Assembly: GCA_023653785.1 (NCBI GenBank)
Contig: JAMKCH010041544.1
Span: 1-64,000, forward strand
Source of the DNA: Ophioderma brevispina
Lineage: Eukaryota; Echinodermata; Ophiuroidea; Amphilepidida; Ophiodermatidae
DNA length: 64,000 nucleotides
Direction of reading: 5' to 3'
Below, one piece after another: positions 23,919-36,600 of the stretch. The position numbers were made by a program, and so were the translations under genes. Position 1 is the first letter of the stretch. Every line of letters begins with the position of its first letter. Under the pieces are notes generated by a model that saw nothing but the letters and a program-made list of their open reading frames with translations, did not search any database and was not told where the DNA came from.

Positions 23919-24360
23919 AGGAGAACCCGTACAACGAATAATATTACACAATATACACTACAAAATAATTATTGTCCACATATCGAGTGGTCTCATAGAA
24001 AAACTGACTTATATTAACCCTAACAATGAATTAAAACCATCTAGTCTGACCATGTGCTATTTAAAATTCGCGCTGTTGTATAACGTGTTATGCGTTATGA
24101 CCGGCACGACCATAGCAAATACACATTAAGAAAGCATCATGTGTGAAGGTGCATGACGCTACTGTGCCGTCCGTATCGCATAAATACATATCCCATATAC
24201 ACTAGCGCGAATTTCAAATAGCGCATGGTCGGACAAAATGTTTTAAATTCATTTTATGGTTAGTATAATTCCGTTTTCCCATGAAACCACTCCATATGTA
24301 TTCAATAATTGTTTTTATACCGTCGTATATTGTATAAGTTAATCTTAGTACGGTTCTCCT
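23919..24360. mobile_element. TTAA-flanked MITE, AGGAGAACC family, 442 bp
   Basis: TTAA at 23915-23918 and 24361-24364 bound it; ends are AGGAGAACCCGTAC and GTACGGTTCTCCT. The inside is also a loose palindrome (AATTCGCGCTGTTG and CTAGCGCGAATTTC, TCTGACCATGTGC and GCGCATGGTCGGA). Confidence 0.8.
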
Positions 24361-24911
24361 TTAAGGACTATTTGGAAGTGTCAGTAGATACAAAGCATGC
24401 AACACAAATAATGCTTTCAACCAATGACCCCATAGAATTTGGATACCAATGAAATTTTATTGCTAAAAATTATAGAAAAGGGTGTCTAGTGGAAGAAACT
24501 ACCAGGTAGCACCTTACCACCCTTGGGCAATTTGAGCCAGAGGTCATGTACAGATTAAATTTTAAAGTGCTTCAAAAAAGTTATGTCACCAAATTTTTCT
24601 CCAGTCTAAATTAGGTGTAAAAAGGTCAATGGTTATGATCCATAGAATCTTAATTACAAGGTATAGGTCAAAGGATAACAAATATTTTGTGCAAGGGTCA
24701 AATTTGTAAAATGTTTCGATGCAAAAGCTTGTAAATAAGAATAGCCTAGTATTCATCTTGAAAATTTCAAGCAAGCGGTTCTTGAATCACTGGTGGTGCC
24801 TGTTTTTGCTACCCACCTTTCCTTCACTATTTTATAATTTGACCTCAGATGGCCTTTGACCTTGCAAGTGACCCTTGACTCATATGAAGGTTCCCAAGTT
24901 GCATGTATGGT

Positions 24912-24985
24912 CCATTTTTCCGTAACCTGACTCACTGACACTTTTTTCTGACACTTATGAATTCAGAAACCCTTCACGGAATAAA
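24912..24985. mobile_element. Truncated copy 3 of the TTTCCGTAACCTGA MITE
   Basis: TTTTTCCGTAACCTGACTCA, then CTGACACTTTTTTCTGACAC and TTCAGAAACCCTTCACGGAA, match the left and middle of the copies at 18.27 and 21.29 kb. The right end is missing. Confidence 0.55.
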
Positions 24986-26640
24986 CGTACTTCAACTTCT
25001 CAAATTATACCAGTTTTATATTTTCAGCCTATTTTATAACTTGACCTCATTATCATATGATGGTTCCCATATCTATAGCAATTGAACATTCTCAAATGAC
25101 AAACTTTCTCTGAAACTTTAGTCTTTGAAAACATGGCCATCTAATTAGATGTAGCAAACTATACCTTTTTTATCCTTTGACCTATAGCTAGTTTGACTTG
25201 CACAATGTTTAGAATTAGCCATTGTACATGCAACTATGTCACCATTTACTTTTTTACTTCTTTGAACTCAAGAAGCTTCAAGAATTTGTGACATTTTCTT
25301 AACGTTATTGATGTGTCTTGGAAATCTATTCCCTTACGTGACCTCTATCATTAGAACTTCTAATTAGTCATTGTACGAGGGCCAAATTTTCAAAATGCTT
25401 CAATCATAATAAAATCAGTGTCGAAATTGTTCGTTTAAGTATGAGCAATATGGAAATGTACAGTTTCAACAATTAAGGATCTTCCGTTTTGGTTTACTAT
25501 TTTTTAGGAAAGATAAAGAGTTGTGCTCAATTCTCATACAAGACAACACAAATTTTACAAGAGGTAACTTTACACCAAATTTTACCACCTAACTAATCAT
25601 ACTAGACAAGTGCAAACTATCTGGATTGCTCTTACCAACAATGCAGCACCAATTTTGTAAAGATCCATGCATTTGGAAAGTTTGGCCTGTACAATGAATG
25701 ACTAATCAAAGTTGAATGACCTTTTAGCATATTTTCACCCATCTCTCTAACTGAACATCACAAACCAAACAATGCCAAACTATATATTTTCCAATTCCTT
25801 ATGATGAGACAAATCATTTGAGATACTTTTCAACTAAATCAAACCACCTTATATGTCTGATCTCTTTGGATCCAAAATGATTGCCGAACTTGCCCCTTGG
25901 AACAATATTTGATTTGGGCAATATCAAAATTATTTAAGGAGATTTTGACATTGCATCTATGACCCAATCAGTTGCATTGTAATTTAACTTCAATCGACTT
26001 TCCATAAGTTAACCACCCACCATATCTTCAACTTACTTCAAGACTGGAAAAATATCGAAAGGCATTGTGGGAAAAATGGATGCGGCCGTAGCGATTGTGT
26101 GTTCACTTTTCCGTGCCTGCAAGCACCGAAGTACCCGACAAAAACATTCAATTTTCTCGCTAGGTTCTATAGGTTCAGACCCAATTACGATACATATTCA
26201 AAACAAAACATAGTAACGGACACTCCGTTAGTTTTCCGGAGATATTTGAGATTAAGTTTCATTTACACACATTCTCTGTGACGGACTGATAACGTTAATC
26301 TCTCGCACAGTATCAATTTAGATAATATCTTTCGCAGTCTGGGACACAGACTACACCATGGGAAATACCGGACCGCCGTAGCTTCCCATGTTGTACTTAC
26401 ATGTTGTACTTCCCATGTTGAACTTCCCAATCAGGTGACACTTGGTAAATTGAAAACCCACCGACACCCTCTCTCTCACACATGCGCGCACACACACACT
26501 CACTCCACCTCCATCCCTCTCTCTAGGAAGGGTCTCCAAAAATATTTTCACAGATTGGCTAAAGTATGGTTAATTACTAGTGGATGCAATACTTCAAATA
26601 AGTGCACAAGACACTATCTCAGTGTGAAAGCTTAATGGTG
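24986..26640. other. Non-coding, degenerate repeats, then a CpG-richer patch at 26.05 kb
   Basis: The stretch to 25.9 kb carries loose copies of motifs also seen at 23.0-23.9 kb (CAAATCATTTGAGATACTTT at 25.81 kb matches CAAATGATGTGGCATACTTT at 23.71 kb). At 26074 an ATGGATGCGGCCG lies after GGCATTGTGGGAAAA; it could be a transcription start patch but no donor follows. A CA/CT run lies at 26470-26520. Confidence 0.35.
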
Positions 26641-28288
26641 TAATATGCTCTTCCATTTATTAAACATACACCCTCATACCAATCACATGGTTATAAATAA
26701 CCATACTGATTTTGAACTTCACATTTTACTTTACATCTTCTACACAAATTTGTTTTAAATGGTACTTTCCATGAGTATTTTGATTGAGCAGGACCAAGTT
26801 CTAATCAGCAGCATATAGCATTGAAGGGGCACAAGGGGAAATTTGCTCCCTATCAAAATCAAATTTCCTAATTCCCTTTGAAACAACTCTTCAAAACCAA
26901 TACCTCACTCAAAATGAACTGCAACACGGTGCCCATAAAAATGGAATGACTGACATTATGCCCCTGGTTATGTTATGGTCCTGAACAGAATGTCTCAATT
27001 CAATCAAGAACCAAGATTGAAATATGTCATTGACTATCACGCTTCAACACCCCTCCCAATCCCCCATATTTCAAGTGCAGTTATTTCTACATAATAAAAT
27101 GCATGCATGTTGCGCATCAGATGTACCATATCGTGCCACAACACATTTCCAACAGAAAGGAATAAAGACTGTTCAACTGGAAGGTAGTTAACATATAATA
27201 ACCTATCTTAAAGATGACCCGAGTTACATTTCCATTGATATCACTTGCTAATATTCCAAATAAAACCTGAACTCTGTTGAACTATTTACATACATGTAAT
27301 TAAATATCCATACTTTTGTGGTGGGGTGGGGAGTGTGGGGGAGGGTGAAGTGGGGAACGACATGTCAAACCATTTTAAAGCAAAAAATATGCTTGGTAAC
27401 CATTGAAAAATGTGGTTAAAACCTAAAAAGCATCCGAGGACTGCTCCAAGAGCTGCTGTAATTGAACTGCACTAGATCTCACTGAGTGACTACTGGCATA
27501 TCTTTCTGATTTTATTCACAAGTACTGTGGTCTCTGTATAATGAAATTTTAGAGTCCAATAAAGGAGAATTAAGTTGCATCATTTTTGATTAACCAACAC
27601 TCGGTCACTGAAACAAATGCACTACATGTAATGTGCGATGATTTCTAGATTCAAAGTTTGTATAACCTGTAACTGATAAATTACAAGTTGCGAAGTCACT
27701 GAATTTGTGATTTTATAAATAATGAAATCTGAGGTGCAACCATGAACCCAACACTATAACAGTCCTAATGCACACGCCATTGTATGATTGAAATACATTA
27801 GCGAAGTGCGACACAAAACACGAGTGCAAGAGACTAACCGAAATGTTCACAACCGATGTCCCCATGGCCAGCAAATCCTCATGATGCACACTACCTATTT
27901 TGCTAATGCTACTGAAACACTTCCCCCGGTATCACGGTAATTTACGATTCCCATCTTTACCAGCAGTGCTTTGTGTTCCTAGAGTTTCTGTATCTGCTGC
28001 AAAGCACCCACATGATGTGAAGTTTTAACTGACACCATAACAAATTATTATAAAATATCTTTACATCATGTTAATATAAATATATCTACTTTGATTTAAT
28101 ACTTTCTTAGTTGCAAATGAAATATTGTTATTTTCCTGCTTTAAATTTGTAATACTTTTTTATTGATTTATATTGTCAAAATCTATGTTACAAATTAGAA
28201 CCCGAAGAAAGTTTTTACAAACAAAAAACTTTGCATAATTGCAAAACATTTTGCCCCTAAATATGTTTTTTTTTTTTCATTTTCTTAA
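26641..28288. other. AT-rich sequence, possibly distal TMBIM6 3' UTR or intergenic
   Basis: It has no repeats or exons that I recognise. An AATAAA on the minus strand near 26660 would allow a 4 kb 3' UTR; this is speculative. Confidence 0.3.
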
Positions 28289-28624
28289 AGGCTGACTCAG
28301 ATTTTCTGAGGACGGCATGCACCCTCATTTTTCTAACAAATCAGGTTTTTTCCATTTACGTAATGCTTGGCCACATACTAAGCACTGTGGGACATAGTTA
28401 AGCTCAAATCGATGCCCTTCATGTTGAAAATCACAGCTTTGTAGTAAAATTCTGTTTCCGGAAATTTTTGTTTTACTCATCCTATGGTATTGCTACACTA
28501 TACATTAAGGTTTACTGCATCAAAACGAAAAATCCAATTCATCTAAAACTTTGGGATTGAACAATTTAGGCGACTATCTCTGGTTTTCATACATATACTT
28601 TTATTTCAAAATTTGAGTCAGCCT
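28289..28624 (+). mobile_element. TTAA-flanked MITE, AGGCTGACTCA family, copy 1
   Basis: TTAA at 28285-28288 and 28625-28628 bound 336 bp with ends AGGCTGACTCAGATTT and AAATTTGAGTCAGCCT. The right half matches 53888-54160 in reverse, including GGTTTACTGCATCAAAACGA. Confidence 0.8.
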
Positions 28625-28628
28625 TTAA

Positions 28629-30296
28629 GATGCTTACACTGAAACAAAAGTATTACAAGTTCAAGGCATTTCAGGCATTATTTCACTATTGTAAATGTAG
28701 CACTATTCTCCATAATGTGATTTGGAACATGCTACTAAAACAATTTAAAATATATATCATAATTGGTTAATAATGTTAAATACAAAATTTATGCTGAGTA
28801 AACACATACTTTTTCACAAAACAAGTCACAAAACCAAGTACAATAATAGTAAAGTGCAACACTAGCCGTGGAGAGAATTTCATGAAATCAAGATTTGTTT
28901 AGTAAAAAAGCCAGCGAAACCAAACAATCACCATGCCTGTTTATATAGTAAGGACACTGTTGTCTTGACATAGTGTTTTATATTTGTTATGAGTAAGGAC
29001 ATAAATGTTTTCAATTTTACAGAACTTGCGTGGGAAAAAGCTCAAAAACATTTTCAGGAAATAGCACATATTTGTTCCACCAAAAAATTGTGTACCTTGT
29101 CTTAAATTTTAAGAGTGATTTCTTTTACTATGCCTTAAGCATCACTAAGAGGCGGCAGTTGTCAAAGATAAACAATGACAGTCTTCAGAGTACTATATAA
29201 TACGAGTATACCTAGGGTGTCTTTAAAGAAGGCAAATCACATGCATTAAGGCTTTCAACAGAGCTGCCAACTTTGGACATTATTTTAGAATCCGTATTTT
29301 CCATAATTTCTGTATTTTCCATACAAAAATTAGTATTTTCAAAAACTTTTTGTGCACAAGAATTGACATACTCTTTAGAATTTTCACTATTTCAGAACTT
29401 TGTCGGTATTCTGGAGTGATTTCAGTACTAAATACCGAAATATCAGTACTGTCTGGTAGCTCTGTTTCAGTTTTCACTTTCCAGGACATGACTTCTTTGT
29501 CTGTAATACTAGATAGCACCTGTTGGTAGATGTTTCTCATCCAACTCTCAGAAATATTTACCTTTATTTTATCCGACCAGAAGTATTTAGGGATGTCGCC
29601 ACTTTGATGCAGCTATTTTGCATGTCTATCGAGCATGGCGGCCGTGTGTGTTAATAATTGCAGATGTGACCTACCACGGTGCCGCACATTCAACAATGAA
29701 TGAAAGCTATTACATCGTTCTTTACTTTTGGCCAAACAAAACAAACTATAGTTTAGTGGAACTGCAATATTACACTCCAAAGTAATAAAATCACTTTTTT
29801 ACAATTTTGGTGAAAACATGATGGTCCTCCCATAAATTGTAGAAAATTAAGGGCTACTTTCTATAATAATACCTGGCCAAAGTTTCCCCAAGACAAAATG
29901 TGATTTTAGAGTATATTAACCAATCACTACAAATATATTATTTTTTTTTTCAATGACATTTCACATGTACAAACAAACCAATAAGATTCCCTCAACCACT
30001 TACTGAATACTGCAAATAATTACAACAATATGGCGAAAGATCCATTCTGCCATCCTGTCCAAATGAAACGAGAGCAGTCCCATCCATGCGTTAACTACCT
30101 GCATCTTTTTAAACAAGATTTAATGAAGCCTTCCCTCAGATTCAACCATACTAGTCATCGGCCATATTTTACTTCCATTACAGCACACACAATTGAACCA
30201 AGATTTAGTCATGGGAATTGTGAATGAGAGTTTGAACATCAATTCATTTGGACAGGAAAGAAGTAAAAAATATACTATGCATCTTTTCTACCTTAG
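28629..30296. other. AT-rich non-coding stretch beyond TMBIM6
   Basis: No exon or repeat relative was recognised. Confidence 0.35.
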
Positions 30297-30302
30297 TTTA
30301 TT
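30297..30302 (-). terminator. TMBIM6: Possible TMBIM6 poly(A) signal
   Basis: TTTATT on the + strand is AATAAA on the transcript strand, 319 bases past the stop codon. Later signals exist, one near 26.65 kb, and much of 26.6-30.3 kb is plain AT-rich sequence with few repeats, so a longer 3' UTR is also possible. Confidence 0.35.
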
Positions 30303-30620
30303 TAAACATTTATTATAACCATGAATTCCAGAAGTTTCCAAATTTGTATGATCCAAGCTGATTAGATAGTAGAAATGAATAGGACTGATATTTAAACAAT
30401 CTTGTTGACTAATAGATCAATCCTTTAAAGAAAATTATCAATATTCTCAAAAACCAAGCTGGTTTATACAGAAGGACATGCATAGATTGGCCACAAATTC
30501 TAAATGAATTAGAAAAGCTGGCAATGAACTACTGCGAAAATTTATGGTGTAAGGTGCCAGTTTTTAAGCATCAAAAAATAGCTGTAGAATAGGATCTCTG
30601 GTAGTACTATTTGCCCTCGT

Positions 30621-30638
30621 CTACTTGCGACGTTTCTC
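30621..30638 (-). CDS. TMBIM6: TMBIM6 last coding exon, basic tail and stop
   Basis: After TACCTTTCAG come six codons, EKRRK and TAG. The short basic tail is as in the family and in vertebrates contributes to pH sensing. The 3' UTR begins at 30620 and runs to lower coordinates. Confidence 0.8.
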   Translation of the reverse strand, partial: EKRRK

Positions 30639-33600
30639 CTGAAAGGTACAAAAGATACACAAATGAGAAAATGAGAGGGCTACTAATGTAGCAAGGCAGT
30701 GAGTTTTCAACCAGTGTTAAAATTAGGGGATTTAAAATTAAATTTACATTTGAATTTTTTAAAAAAATCCTTTTAATTTGTATTTCATTGAAGAAAACAG
30801 GGCATTTAACCGAAACAGATCAGCTCTCAACTGATAAATCCCAAAAATTGCAAATTCTGGGATTAAAATCAGATTGGATAAACAAAATGTTAAAAATATA
30901 CTGCAAGTTAAAACTTGCAAGATCACCTGGCAGAGAGCAGATATGCAAATGAGCTCATTGATATGCACATAGTGTGATGGCATAGTGAATGGTACTTGCA
31001 TCCATTGCTACCCACATAACAAATTTTGTCAAATTTGGAATTGGGATCTCGTAGAAGTTCAGACAGAAGGACGGACAGACGCCAACAGATTTCACTACGA
31101 CAAATTCCTCCTTCTGCTAAAGCGCCAGGGGATATGACTTATTTTGAGATGTGATTTGTGAAAGCTTTGAAACGTTGTCAAGTGCAAATTAAGGAAATTT
31201 TTATCTTCCAAATATCTCCCCTTGTCCATGTGTCAAATCTTACCTCTTTCTGGCCAAGAATAATCATCAGACGACGGAAAATAGCAATGAAGTCCAGGAA
31301 CAGATCAACGCAGTGCCTGAGTATCAAATATAAACGAGATGCGTATGCAGAATGAAAGGAAGTCATTAAAAATATATCGGTCCTCAGACCGCTTGTGTCG
31401 CCTGCCATCACGGTTTGTGAATGATAGGCCTCACATGACCTTTGACCTTGATATGTGACCTTTGACCTTGATATGTGACCTTTGACCTTGATATGTGACC
31501 TATGACCTCATAAACAAATGAGGGTTTGCATGTAAACTCCATATACCAACTTTGGTTCCAATTGAACTGCAACTTTTCAAATGAGGTCAATTTTACATCT
31601 TACAACTTGACCTCACACGACTGTTGACCTTGGTATGTGACCTTTGACCTCATCAACAAATGAGGGACTTATATTGCACTTATGACTCAAGTTTAGTTCC
31701 AATTGAACTTCAACTTTTCAATTGAAGTCAATTTTACATTTTCAGCTTATCTTACAACTTGACCTCACATGACCTTTGTCCTCATCAACAAATGGGGGAT
31801 GCCATGTTGCACCTGTGACCCAAGTTTGGTTTAAATCCATCAAAGTATGTGGTTGTTGCAGGCAAATAACCCTTTTTCACGACAGACATCAACAGCAACA
31901 GTGGACAAAGTGATCCCTATGCGTCTTCCTGCCTTAAGGCAGGCAACACAAAAATAGAAGCTTTGATTATCATGTTTACTTTTTAAATGAGTATGTAAAT
32001 GATGTTACAAAACTGCTTATCCACCAAAATATCCTGTGCAGGTAAGTTGTATACAAATGGGTGGGCGTGCCATTTTGATCCCAGCAGGATCTTCATCAAA
32101 GCAAACTGATCTTAAGGTGGCTGTTAAGTCAGGAACTTAGTCAAATGGCCAGTTTTTAGTTTTTTCATGTTTAATGGCATTAACATGTTTTCTTTCCATA
32201 TATTTTAACAGAATCTATATATTTTTATTTTTGTTATATTATTATATTTTGTTCATTTTACTTTTACTATGTTACGCATTTTTGACCAACAACAATCACA
32301 TGGGCTGAACTGCAAAAAGGCGGGTAATTTCGCGTATTATGCAATACGAGTCTGTGCTATTCGGCGCGCGTGATGTAATGAGCGCATCAGAAACGCCTTG
32401 ATGCATCGATTCGATATGACGCATACCCATGGTAACTTGTATGCAATTGTAAAATGGTTGCCCACGTGAGATGCTTTTGCAAACAGAATGGGATTTTAAT
32501 TTCACGATTTGAGCCTCATAAATTGTTGAATTTTGATCATAAGTATCCAGATGAAGTAATTTGACCTGGTACAGAAGCAGTGTGAAGAATAAGAGATGAA
32601 ACGCTTGTGTTTTGGAATAAGACTATATTTTGTAGCGAAATGGGACAATATTTGGACAAAATGGCGATTTTCTCTGTGTTCACTTTCGGCGATAATTCGT
32701 GATTTTCGGTTCCCAGTTACTCGAAATCCATATCAGCAACAGGTAAGAAATGAAATGCATCGTATAGAGCATATCAAAATCTAGGGTCGGTATTTTTTAG
32801 TTTTTCATTTTTGGTTAAAAATCGTGATTTATGTCAACTTTTGAACAATCTTGGCATTGTTCCAAATTGAAACATACAGATTTTGGCCTTTTTTGGCAAA
32901 TAATTTGATAAATAGAGCAGAATTTGAAAAAAGGGGAAATACCGACCCTAGAACTAGGACTCTGGAATACAAAAACGAACAAGGCACATTTTTATAACAT
33001 TTCTATAATTTTTTTATAGGGAACCAAAAAAAAAATGAGTGAAAATCTCCATTTTTTATGATTTTCTCAAAAAATACATATTTTTTTGGAAAAATATCAT
33101 ATTTGGATTCCTTGAGTCATTTCCTTCTCAAATATATATACTTTTATATATGTTGGAACAACAATTAAGAAGATACGGCAAAAAACAGTTCCTTTGAATT
33201 CCTGACTTAACAGCCACCTTAAGACCCCTCGCTTTGCACTCAAAAAAGCACCTTTGGCGATCCTATTGTAATTTGTAGAGACAATTTTGAGGTGTCTAGA
33301 CTAGATAGACAATTTAGCATTGAAATAGACAACTAATTATAATGCTCGTTAGTACACGTGAATTCTGTAACCAAACTATACAGCACCTGGACACACCATA
33401 GGCTATCACCCTACAAGTGTGATGAGGATCAGTCACACTGTGTTCATGAGCTAGCTTGATTAGATTAATTACATTCCTTCCGCCCGACCGACAAACATCC
33501 ATTCACATAACATGCTCCACACAAAATATTGTGCTGGGGGAACATTCACACCTTAATTTTTTAGCCTGTCAATGACAAAGTTTTTAGTGCAGTTGTCAAA

Positions 33601-36600
33601 GGGAGTCTTGGCCTACCCCTCAAGGATTGTTTGTCATCGAGACGTTGAATCTTTGGGTACCAAAATCTGGGGTACAGTGACCTTTTAAGGCGATTGTGAT
33701 CTTTGCCTTATTTTAATTGGGACCTGGTGATTCAATGGTGAATTTTTGCCTTGATCATTATCTATTTAACACTGTACGAAAAATTTATTGCACTGAGAAT
33801 TATGACTGTACTAATCTGACTGGATGATGAATCTATTCCAATTGTTTTCATATTACAAGTGAACATAAGGGGAATCACTGACTCACTATACTCCATTTCC
33901 CTACCTCCGTGCAGCGCGAGATTTGATGGTCGCACCAGTACACTGCTCGCACTGGCTGAAAGCGACCGCGTTTTTACACGCGCGCGAAAGCTTGCAAACA
34001 AAGACGGCATATCTTGATGCGTGCGTAAAAGCTGCGTCAAGGTTATGACATAACTGCACTGAGTTAGAGAAATCGACTATAGTCCAAGGTAGAAGGTGTA
34101 CAAGTGTGAAGGCTTGAGAGGGGTCAGTTTAAATTCCTATTGACAGTTGCATAAATGTGCAGTTCAGTTAAATGAGGAAATTGAAAAAGTCACAATTTAG
34201 TGAACTTACCAGACATAATCCCTGTCGCCATTGTTGCACTTCTCAACGATGAGTTGAGTGTCAATCAGCACAAATGCACAGAAGATAACCAGTCCCAGAT
34301 ACAGCTCCACCTACGAGGAGAAAACAATGCATAATAACTATCAGATTCTACTGAGATTTCCATTCAGGCACAATCCTGTTGATTGAAAAGTAGTATAGTA
34401 TGCAGGCCTAAAGCATCGTATTCATGTTGAACTTGGATGAGTCAAAAATATAATCCCACATATCCAGAGGGCGTTAGAGAATCAAAGTTTATTCATTGCA
34501 ATTTATTAAAGTAAGTTTGGCTTTGTCATCTAAATGTTGCAAGGGCGGGCAAGAATTCTACATATAGTCAGTGTGACTATCCTGCTTGTCTTTGAAAGTG
34601 CCACATGAACTTTTTTTTTAGATCATAGTTTTTTACTGAGCCTGTGATCAAATAATTGCTCTTTTAGTGATGTTGCCATTAAGATTCCTTATATTCACAC
34701 TTGAATTGATCCACCTTTGAAAACCTCTCTCTATAGTTGCAACTACAACTATTAAGGCAAACTGTTAGGTCTGCTATGCACAAAAAGTTTAGACCGGCGT
34801 CTACACGTAACACCTGGCTAGTGTAATTCTGTCCCACCAGAAAAAGTATTTTCCTTTCATTGAGTGAAGTTTTCATTTATTTTGGAATTTGCATTTAATC
34901 TTTGAAAATTTGCTAGTTACTTTATAAAGAAAAGCGAAATAACTGTCATTTTGACACAAACTAATCTTGTTAGATGGTCTAAACTTTTAAACATGGGGTG
35001 ATTTCAACAAGACTTACAACAATTACATGTAAAACCCATATCAGTCAAAACGATCATAAGTAATGGGCCATTCTTCGATCCGTTTGTGACCAAAACCGGC
35101 GATCTTTACTTTCAACCCACTGCTGTTTTTCAACATAACCAATCTGCTTATTATTTTTACATTATAAAGACACTATCCGTGATTTGAAAAAACATTTGAA
35201 AATTGCAGATGCTTCAGAGGTGGAGGATAAGTCTGTAGAATTCTCATAGTTTACCTTTTCCAACTGAAGGGAAATGTCAGAAAGGAGAAGAAAACAGCAG
35301 GGTTCCAAGAACGATTCCCCAGTTCAATAGTGTTGTAGTAAGTGTCCGAAACGGCAGTAATGACTAAAAGTTCCGATTCTGCTCCTTATTAGGTTGTTCT
35401 GGTCTTATCATTTGCAGGGTATGTTCGGATACCTGTACTTGTTACATACATGCAAAAATCTGATTTTTGATTGATTTTTCGATTTTCTGATTTATTTAGC
35501 AAATCACTGAGATTGTCTAATAACCTTGCGTCTAAGCCGAACCAAAAAAAAAGACCACTTTCACTTGATTGGTTTCGTCATTGCCCGGGGGAAATAAAGT
35601 TCGGTCACGTTCATGTGACATTAGAGGTCACACACGTGAACCAAACTTTTGGGGGCAACCATGACAAACTACCCAATCTACCAAAAGTGGAAATATTATT
35701 TTTTTGTTAGATTTGGACTGAAGGTTATTAATAATGTAAAAAGTAATAACAGATTGGTTACGTTGACAAAACAGCATTGGGCTGAAAGTAAAAAATCGCC
35801 CTTTTTTGGTCACAACGTGACCGAAGAATGGCCCAATACTAGTAGTTATTTCTAATAGTTTGCTGACAATGGGGTCATACGAATGGTTGAAATCTTTGTG
35901 AAAGCCAACTCTGGTCTAACTTTTTGTGCATATGGACCTGAGGGTCCAAATTCTGAAATGCTGATGCTTGCAAAGACAGTGTAAATGCATTACACAGGTA
36001 AGATATGGGTTACAAGGAAAAGACAACATGTGTATTCTTGAAAACTTAAAGAGACATGAGATTTCCAGGAAGAAGCGCCCCCAATTTTTCTCGAACCCCG
36101 TTTTTACATATTTGGAATGCTTACCAATGTATTAGATCAAACCTGAAGTGAATAAGCCGAATACGCCGTCTTTATGTAATAAGATGATGATTTAGTAGTT
36201 TCTGCCGTGCACGACAGAAAGTCAAAGCGTGGTTTTCTATGGGGAACGATTACGATAGCAGGCAAGTTCAAAACAAGGTTTGTGGTTTTCTTTTGCACCT
36301 GTTTGTCCAATAAACCTTCGAAACGTTCTCGGTAGGTGGTCTACAACCGATCCAGTGAAATTTGAGAGATACATCCTAAAAAAATCTCCTCCTGTCACTT
36401 TAAAGAACTACTTACAACAAGCACAGGTAACATGGCATCATACTATGGATCTATACTCTCGCTCATAATTTCTTGGAGAGTTTAGAACGTACGCCAGCTT
36501 CCCCGCCAAAATGGCGCACCATCGTGTTGCACGTAGACGCAGTACACGCAACGATCAATGCGCGCGTTTGTTATGTCCAAGAAATTATGGCCCAGAGTAT

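Noticed and set aside
26074..26211. ATGGATGCGGCCG start with a 45-codon frame
   Set aside because: No donor and no homologue; kept only as a possible start patch in the notes for that stretch.
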